Source: an uncultured Ulvibacter sp. (GTDB taxonomy: Bacteria; Bacteroidota; Bacteroidia; Flavobacteriales; Flavobacteriaceae). From it: DNA of 48,097 bases. Positions 44,046 to 48,097 of this stretch are shown one piece after another; within the stretch, counting starts at the first letter, position 1, and each line of letters begins with the position of its first letter. The notes beneath the pieces are model-generated. The model saw nothing but the letters and a program-made list of their open reading frames with translations. It ran no database searches and had not been told where the DNA came from. Made by a program: the position numbers and the translations under genes. The DNA is taken from the NCBI GenBank assembly GCA_913063405.1, contig CAJXZB010000023.1, positions 1 to 48,097 on the forward strand, written 5' to 3'.

Positions 44046-45234
44046 TCACTTCGGAAAGAATTTTTACCATTTTCTTAGCTCTTTCCTTAACGTCATCTTC
44101 TGTCCAACCTATTTTAATCAAAGAAGAAATGGTTCGACGCATCCAAGCATCACTTTTAGAAAAATCTGCTGCGTTGAGATCCTGCATCTGATTTTTCACT
44201 TCGGAAGGTAAACTCCCTAAAGAATTTAAGTTTCTAAGATGTTCCCATCCATTGATATAATGCCAATTATTGGTATACCAGTAGAAACAGGCGTCTACTC
44301 CTGTTTCAGATAAATTTTTATAAGCCTTTTGGGTAAGTTCTTCAGAAGGTAAAAAGAAATTCAAGAAGGAATAATTCTCAACGCCACCTTCGGGAACTCT
44401 TCTAAAAGTAACTCCTTGAACCGAAGCTAATGCTTGGCGAATAATTGTATAATTTCTCTTCTGAATCGCTAGGATGTCATCCAACTTTCCTAATTGTGCA
44501 ATCCCTACCGCTGCGTTTAATTCAGAAATACGAAAGTTATAACCTAGGGTCGGATGTGTTTCCGCACCGCGATCATTTCCGAAATGATCATGACCGTGAT
44601 CCTGATATTGATCTGCATTGATTGAATACTTTTCAGAATTTGTGATAATTCCTCCACCTTCACCACAAGTAATGGTTTTCACATAATCGAACGAAAAACA
44701 ACCTAGATCTCCATAACTCCCCAAAGGCTTTCCGTCGTAAGTGCCTCCAAGTGCTTGACAAGCATCTTCCAATAATAGTAGGTCATGTCTATCACATATC
44801 CCCTTAAGGGCTTTAAGGTCTGCCATAGAACCACACATATGCACAGGCATTACACAACGAGTCTTAGAAGTGATTGCCGCCTCAACCGACTTAGGGTCAA
44901 GAGTTAAAGTATCATCAATATCGACCAATATTGGAACTGCTCCCAATGCAATAATAGATTCGAAACTTGCAACAAATGTAAATGTTGGCATAATCACCTC
45001 ATCCCCTGCTCCTACTCCTGCCGAAGCCAACGCAACTGTTAATGCAGACGTACCACTAGAAACCAATTGGCAGTATTTAGACCCCATCTTGGCTGCAAAA
45101 GCAGTTTCAAATTCTTTGGCCTTCCAATGCCCGTTTCGCATGCCATCAAAGCCATAGCGCATTAATACTCCGCTCTCTAGAACATCATTTACTTGTTTGC
45201 GTTCTTCATCTCCAAAAACTTCGAATCCTGGCAT
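44035..45234 (-). CDS. kdnA: DegT/DnrJ/EryC1-type sugar aminotransferase, probably KdnA-like
   Basis: 399 residues; fold-type I PLP enzyme. S-S-G-T-S-A-L (59-65), D157 in L-E-D-A-C-Q-A and Schiff-base lysine K186 in F-D-Y-V-K-T-I-T-C-G-E-G-G. The N-terminal R-Y-G-F-D-x-M-R-N-x-H-W-K-A-K-E-F-E pattern (26-43) recalls KdnA, which aminates C8 of Kdo to make 8-amino-Kdo for lipid A core in Shewanella. A plain nucleotide-sugar aminotransferase is the alternative. The oxidase partner KdnB is not in the window. A -7-like TATCTTTG lies at 45291-45298 on the minus strand. Confidence 0.75.
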   Translation of the reverse strand: MPGFEVFGDEERKQVNDVLESGVLMRYGFDGMRNGHWKAKEFETAFAAKMGSKYCQLVSSGTSALTVALASAGVGAGDEVIMPTFTFVASFESIIALGAVPILVDIDDTLTLDPKSVEAAITSKTRCVMPVHMCGSMADLKALKGICDRHDLLLLEDACQALGGTYDGKPLGSYGDLGCFSFDYVKTITCGEGGGIITNSEKYSINADQYQDHGHDHFGNDRGAETHPTLGYNFRISELNAAVGIAQLGKLDDILAIQKRNYTIIRQALASVQGVTFRRVPEGGVENYSFLNFFLPSEELTQKAYKNLSETGVDACFYWYTNNWHYINGWEHLRNLNSLGSLPSEVKNQMQDLNAADFSKSDAWMRRTISSLIKIGWTEDDVKERAKKMVKILSEVTNN

Positions 45235-45290
45235 TCGGTCTATTATTTTAATCTGTTAGTACTTGCTTGTATCATCCTATAGATACCAGT

Positions 45291-45298
45291 CAAAGATA
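45291..45298 (-). promoter_or_regulatory. -7 element upstream of the aminotransferase
   Basis: TATCTTTG on the minus strand, an exact TAnnTTTG, about 55 bases before the start codon. No good -33 TTG at 19-21 bases. Confidence 0.4.
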
Positions 45299-45339
45299 AG
45301 GGTTGCGTAAGAATGCCGAAAGGAAAGAATCAACAAGTT

Positions 45340-45921
45340 TTATGGTCGCAACCAGGTATCTGGATTAAGATAAAACATCTTTTTATAACCGTGAACCGCT
45401 TCTTTGTCATACAATTGTGGGTATGGAAAAGGCGTAGTAATCGCATAATGTAAATGTGGCGGTTTGCCTTTAGCATTTCCTGTGTCTCCTACTGTGCCAA
45501 TAACAGTACCTATCTTCAGGGGTTGTAATGGAAACGCATCAATACTATCTAAATGTGCGTAATAGTGAAATCGCCATTTAGGGCCTAAAACCATGACAGA
45601 CTTCCCTCCTTTTCCACCATCAAAAGTATAAACGACAATCCCATAAGTTGAAGAAATAACATTGCTGCCCCTAGGGTTAAAAATATCTATCCCTTTATGG
45701 GTAACAGAAGTTCCCCAGGGGTAGGCCCAAAATGAAGCGACATTCCAGTCTTGTGTGGTTGCCCCTTGAACTGGAATTACCATTTTTTGTGGTAAGAGAT
45801 ATCCTATTAAGATAATTAAGGCGGGGATAAATGCCCACTTTCGTAGTCTGCGGCTACGCCAAATCACAAAAAAGCTTGAGATAAAAATTGCTAAAAATCG
45901 TCTTGTTATATTCGTGATCAT
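45340..45921 (-). CDS. M23-family peptidase (LytM-like)
   Basis: 193 residues. An N-terminal signal anchor (about 30-43) puts the catalytic part in the periplasm. Zinc/catalytic residues H75 and D79 in T-H-K-G-I-D-I-F, H123 in Y-A-H-L-D-S and H158 in P-H-L-H-Y are all present, so it is likely an active peptidoglycan endopeptidase rather than a degenerate LytM activator. A coiled-coil regulator domain is missing. Shares strand with the aminotransferase and nitroreductase; gaps are 105 and 48 bases. Confidence 0.9.
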   Translation of the reverse strand: MITNITRRFLAIFISSFFVIWRSRRLRKWAFIPALIILIGYLLPQKMVIPVQGATTQDWNVASFWAYPWGTSVTHKGIDIFNPRGSNVISSTYGIVVYTFDGGKGGKSVMVLGPKWRFHYYAHLDSIDAFPLQPLKIGTVIGTVGDTGNAKGKPPHLHYAITTPFPYPQLYDKEAVHGYKKMFYLNPDTWLRP

Positions 45922-45969
45922 TCAGTAGAAAGGTACAAAAAGCAACAAGTTCAACAAAAGTTCTTGTTG

Positions 45970-46608
45970 TTACGGCATATCGATAACGACTTCATCCACA
46001 CCCCGACGTACTTTTTCTAAACCAGAAAATAAATCATCATCGGCGCGATATCCCACTGCCAATACTAAAACAGATTGTAATCCCAGTTTATCAATACCTA
46101 ACAAAGTATCATAGGCAGTTGGATCGAAACCTTCTATTGGACAAGAATCAATGTCCTCTAAGGCACAAACTGTAAGTAAATTTCCAAGCGCTAAATAGGC
46201 TTGTTTTGTCATCCAGGTTTCGATATTACTTTTAGATTTATCAGCAAACTCATCAATTAAAAAACTTTCGAATGGATTTAATATTTCACGAGGCGTATTT
46301 CGAGTTTCTTCAACTAAATTAAAATAGTCTACGATATACTTTGAATCCATTTTGCGTTCAATACATAAAATCAAAACATGTGATGCGTTGCTCACTTGCT
46401 CCTGGTTCATTGTTATTGGCACTAACTTTTTCTTCACTTCTGGATTACCAATCACAACCATTTTTAGCGGTTGGAGGCCGTAAGATGTTGCAGTTAGATT
46501 GAAAGACTCTTTGAGGATACTTAGTTTTTCTTCGGAAAGAATTTTGGTGCTATCAAACTTTTTAGTGGCATAGCGCCATTTTAGTTGTTCTATAATATCT
46601 GTCGTCAT
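45970..46608 (-). CDS. Nitroreductase-family NAD(P)H oxidoreductase
   Basis: 212 residues, FMN-binding nitroreductase fold (NfsB-like): R-Y-A-T-K-K-F-D (13-19), T-S-Y-G-L-Q-P-L-K (41-49), the central A-Y-L-A-L-G-N-L-L (about 136-144) and S-C-P-I-E-G-F-D (about 154-161). It transfers two electrons from NAD(P)H to quinones or nitro-compounds. The physiological substrate is not known. Own promoter predicted at 46636-46643. Confidence 0.92.
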   Translation of the reverse strand: MTTDIIEQLKWRYATKKFDSTKILSEEKLSILKESFNLTATSYGLQPLKMVVIGNPEVKKKLVPITMNQEQVSNASHVLILCIERKMDSKYIVDYFNLVEETRNTPREILNPFESFLIDEFADKSKSNIETWMTKQAYLALGNLLTVCALEDIDSCPIEGFDPTAYDTLLGIDKLGLQSVLVLAVGYRADDDLFSGLEKVRRGVDEVVIDMP

Positions 46609-46635
46609 ATAACTTAGTACCTTTGTTAGATACTA

Positions 46636-46643
46636 CAAAAGTA
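46636..46643 (-). promoter_or_regulatory. -7 element upstream of the nitroreductase gene
   Basis: TACTTTTG on the minus strand, an exact TAnnTTTG, 27 bases before the start codon. The -33 region has CTG where TTG is expected. Confidence 0.5.
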
Positions 46644-46709
46644 AACAACTCATTTTTATTTTTTCAGAAACTAGAATAGTATAACGTTATTTCCACAAAG
46701 CGAAACTCT

Positions 46710-47096
46710 ATGGTCAATATTGAAGCATTAAAAGACAAAAGTGAAACGCGAATATTCAAAGCGGTGTTTCCCAATACAACAAACCACTATGACACACTGT
46801 TTGGCGGAACTGCGCTTCATTTGATGGATGAAGCCTCTTTTATTTGTGCTACTCGTTTCAGTAGAAAAAAAATGGTAACCGTTTCAACGGATAAGATTGA
46901 TTTTAGTACTCCTATTCCGCAGGGTACTATCGTAGAACTAGTAGCACGTGTAAACAAAGTTGGAAGAACCAGCTGTGTTGTTAAGGTAGATATCTTTATG
47001 GAGGATATGTATAGTTACAAGAGAGATAAAGCAGTAACCGGCTTCTTTACCTTTGTTGCCGTTGGAGACGATAAAAAACCAGTTGCTATTATTTAA
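46710..47096 (+). CDS. Acyl-CoA thioesterase, hotdog fold (YciA-like)
   Basis: 128 residues. Hotdog-fold signature N-H-Y-D-T-L-F-G-G-T-A-L-H-L-M-D-E-A (about 25-42), with the catalytic-type N/D and the G-G turn, then D-K-I-D-F-S-T-P-I-P-Q-G. Hydrolyses acyl-CoA to free acid; chain length unclear. Its stop overlaps the convergent TauE gene by 8 bases. Confidence 0.92.
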   Translation: MVNIEALKDKSETRIFKAVFPNTTNHYDTLFGGTALHLMDEASFICATRFSRKKMVTVSTDKIDFSTPIPQGTIVELVARVNKVGRTSCVVKVDIFMEDMYSYKRDKAVTGFFTFVAVGDDKKPVAII

Positions 47097-47844
47097 AAAA
47101 CCAAAGTTTTACGGCCATAATGGCTATCATTATTAATAAGAATACTTTGATAAAACCGTCCCCTTTCTTTACTGAGAGCCGGCTAGAAATCCAGGCTCCT
47201 AAAGCATTCCCTAATGCCAAAACAAGACCAATTTTAAAATTTACTTTATCGTTATATATAAAAATGGCTAAAGCAGCGATGGTATATATAAACACTACAA
47301 ATACCTTGGTAGCATTGGTGCGTACCAAACTCATATAGTGCGTATAGTGTAAATAAAGAATAATTAAAAAACCAATACCCGCATTAATAAAACCTCCATA
47401 AATACCTAAGAAAAAGAACACTATTATTCCCAACCAAAGATATTTACCGGTAAGACGCTCTTGCATCTTTTCCAAATTCGTTTTAGGTTTAAAAATGATA
47501 ATAACAATTACGGCGACCATAATTGCAGCTAGTATTTTGTTAAATAATCGCTCGTCAATACCGATAGCAATCTGCGCTCCTAGAATACTCCCAAAGAAGG
47601 CGGCAATTCCCAAATAGAGGTTAAAAGGAAAGGTACTCACCCCTTTACTCCTAAATCCTGCAGTAGCCATCGCAGTTTGAACAACGATTGCTATTCGATT
47701 AGTCCCATTGGCCACGCTTGGTGGTAATCCTAAAAATATGAGTATTGGGAGGGACAATAGTGAGCCTCCTCCAGCCACGGTATTTATAAAACCGACTGCG
47801 AAACCGACTGCAATTAAAAGTAGGTAATGATACCATTCTTCCAT
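47089..47844 (-). CDS. TauE/SafE-family sulfite/anion exporter
   Basis: 251 residues, about eight membrane helices. Family motifs N-T-V-A-G-G-G-S (23-30) and N-G-T-N-R (46-50), and, in the second half, G-F-I-N-A-G-I-G-F. Expected to move sulfite, taurine-derived or related anions over the inner membrane. No sulfonate genes are beside it, so the substrate cannot be fixed. Confidence 0.92.
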   Translation of the reverse strand: MEEWYHYLLLIAVGFAVGFINTVAGGGSLLSLPILIFLGLPPSVANGTNRIAIVVQTAMATAGFRSKGVSTFPFNLYLGIAAFFGSILGAQIAIGIDERLFNKILAAIMVAVIVIIIFKPKTNLEKMQERLTGKYLWLGIIVFFFLGIYGGFINAGIGFLIILYLHYTHYMSLVRTNATKVFVVFIYTIAALAIFIYNDKVNFKIGLVLALGNALGAWISSRLSVKKGDGFIKVFLLIMIAIMAVKLWFFK

Positions 47845-47927
47845 CGTGTAAAAATACTACCAAAAATGAATATGGCTTCACATAAAATAAATTAATTAAA
47901 AACATTCTTTTTTTTGAAAAAGCATCT

Positions 47928-47935
47928 TATATTTG
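47928..47935 (+). promoter_or_regulatory. -7 element of the tRNA-Ser transcript
   Basis: TATATTTG followed by CACCCGC, the usual start context of strong flavobacterial promoters. The predicted leader before the tRNA is about 80 bases and has a perfect GAGAAT/ATTCTC stem. Confidence 0.5.
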
Positions 47936-48020
47936 CACCCGCCTACGAGAATTATATTCTCTTCGGTGGATAAACCCGCTAAGGGTAGGATGGTTTAAAT
48001 ACCGTTTAACGCATACCACT

Positions 48021-48097
48021 GGAGAAATGGCAGAGTGGTCGAATGCGGCAGTCTTGAAAACTGTTGAGGGTCACACCTCCGGGGGTTCGAATCCCTC
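48021..48097 (+). tRNA. tRNA-Ser (UGA), cut off by the window end
   Basis: Acceptor arm starts GGAGAAA; D arm, an anticodon stem CAGTCTTGAAAACTG with anticodon TGA, a long variable arm, and the T arm GGGGGTTCGAATCCCTC. The 3' acceptor strand lies beyond the window. Confidence 0.93.

Noticed and set aside
1..48097. CRISPR arrays, prophage or intact insertion sequences
   Set aside because: No regularly spaced repeats, no cas, integrase, intact transposase or phage structural genes were seen; the tail-fibre-type fragment is a short remnant of a common flavobacterial surface-protein family.

Overview
The window is chromosomal DNA of a member of the Bacteroidota, most likely a marine-type Flavobacteriia. 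Evidence: AT-rich sequence, almost no Shine-Dalgarno sites, several promoters of the TTG-N20-TAnnTTTG type, secreted proteins ending in the type IX secretion (T9SS) type A sorting domain, a SusD-like lipoprotein, a TonB-dependent receptor with STN and carboxypeptidase-regulatory domains, paired DUF4249 lipoproteins, and a ribB-type protein with a degenerate RibA half.

Layout. 1-2604 is an accessory patch. Two degenerate copies of the 5' end of an HTH (XRE-like) gene lie in the same orientation and bracket a three-gene cassette: a SnoaL-like protein, an isopenicillin-N-synthase-like 2OG/Fe(II) oxygenase and S-adenosylmethionine decarboxylase. 2607-5183 (minus) is a signalling cassette: a small soluble protein of unknown function, a 7-TM protein, a histidine kinase and a LuxR-type response regulator. 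5326-7788 is a secreted subtilisin-like protease with its own terminator. 7971-16828 (minus) is an outer-membrane uptake locus: SusD-like lipoprotein, TonB receptor, two tandem DUF4249 lipoproteins and an MG2/plug-like protein. 17020-21478 (minus) is a sugar-phosphate operon: pfkA, gapA, an N-acetylglucosamine-kinase-like gene and pgi.

21600-23014 is a decaying stretch: a sodium:solute symporter with a large internal deletion, a 28-codon lipoprotein stub, and a promoter-to-terminator unit on the plus strand that looks like a small RNA. 23015-30360 (minus) holds pabB-tilS-dsbD, lpd (own promoter and terminator), and lrp plus a CPBP membrane protease. Diverging from lrp is a plus-strand operon (30521-33482): a 21-codon leader ORF, a flavoprotein monooxygenase-like protein, a trans-sulfuration PLP enzyme and an OsmC protein. 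33570-34824 holds a small T9SS protein and two gene fragments fused by deletion, a TPR protein and a tail-fibre-type C-terminus.

35047-44045 (plus) is core housekeeping: nhaC, a 2-Cys peroxiredoxin, tpx, dgkA, ftsK, lolA, an LptF/LptG permease and ribB. 44035-47844 has a KdnA-like aminotransferase, an M23 peptidase, a nitroreductase, an acyl-CoA thioesterase and a TauE/SafE exporter. The window ends inside a tRNA-Ser(UGA).

Best candidates for something undescribed: the oxygenase/AdoMet-decarboxylase/SnoaL cassette bracketed by HTH-gene remnants, the possible small RNA at 22802-22966, the leader ORF of the flavoprotein-PLP-OsmC operon, and the orphan SusD in front of a DUF4249-type receptor locus. 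Everything here was read by eye; no database search was run.
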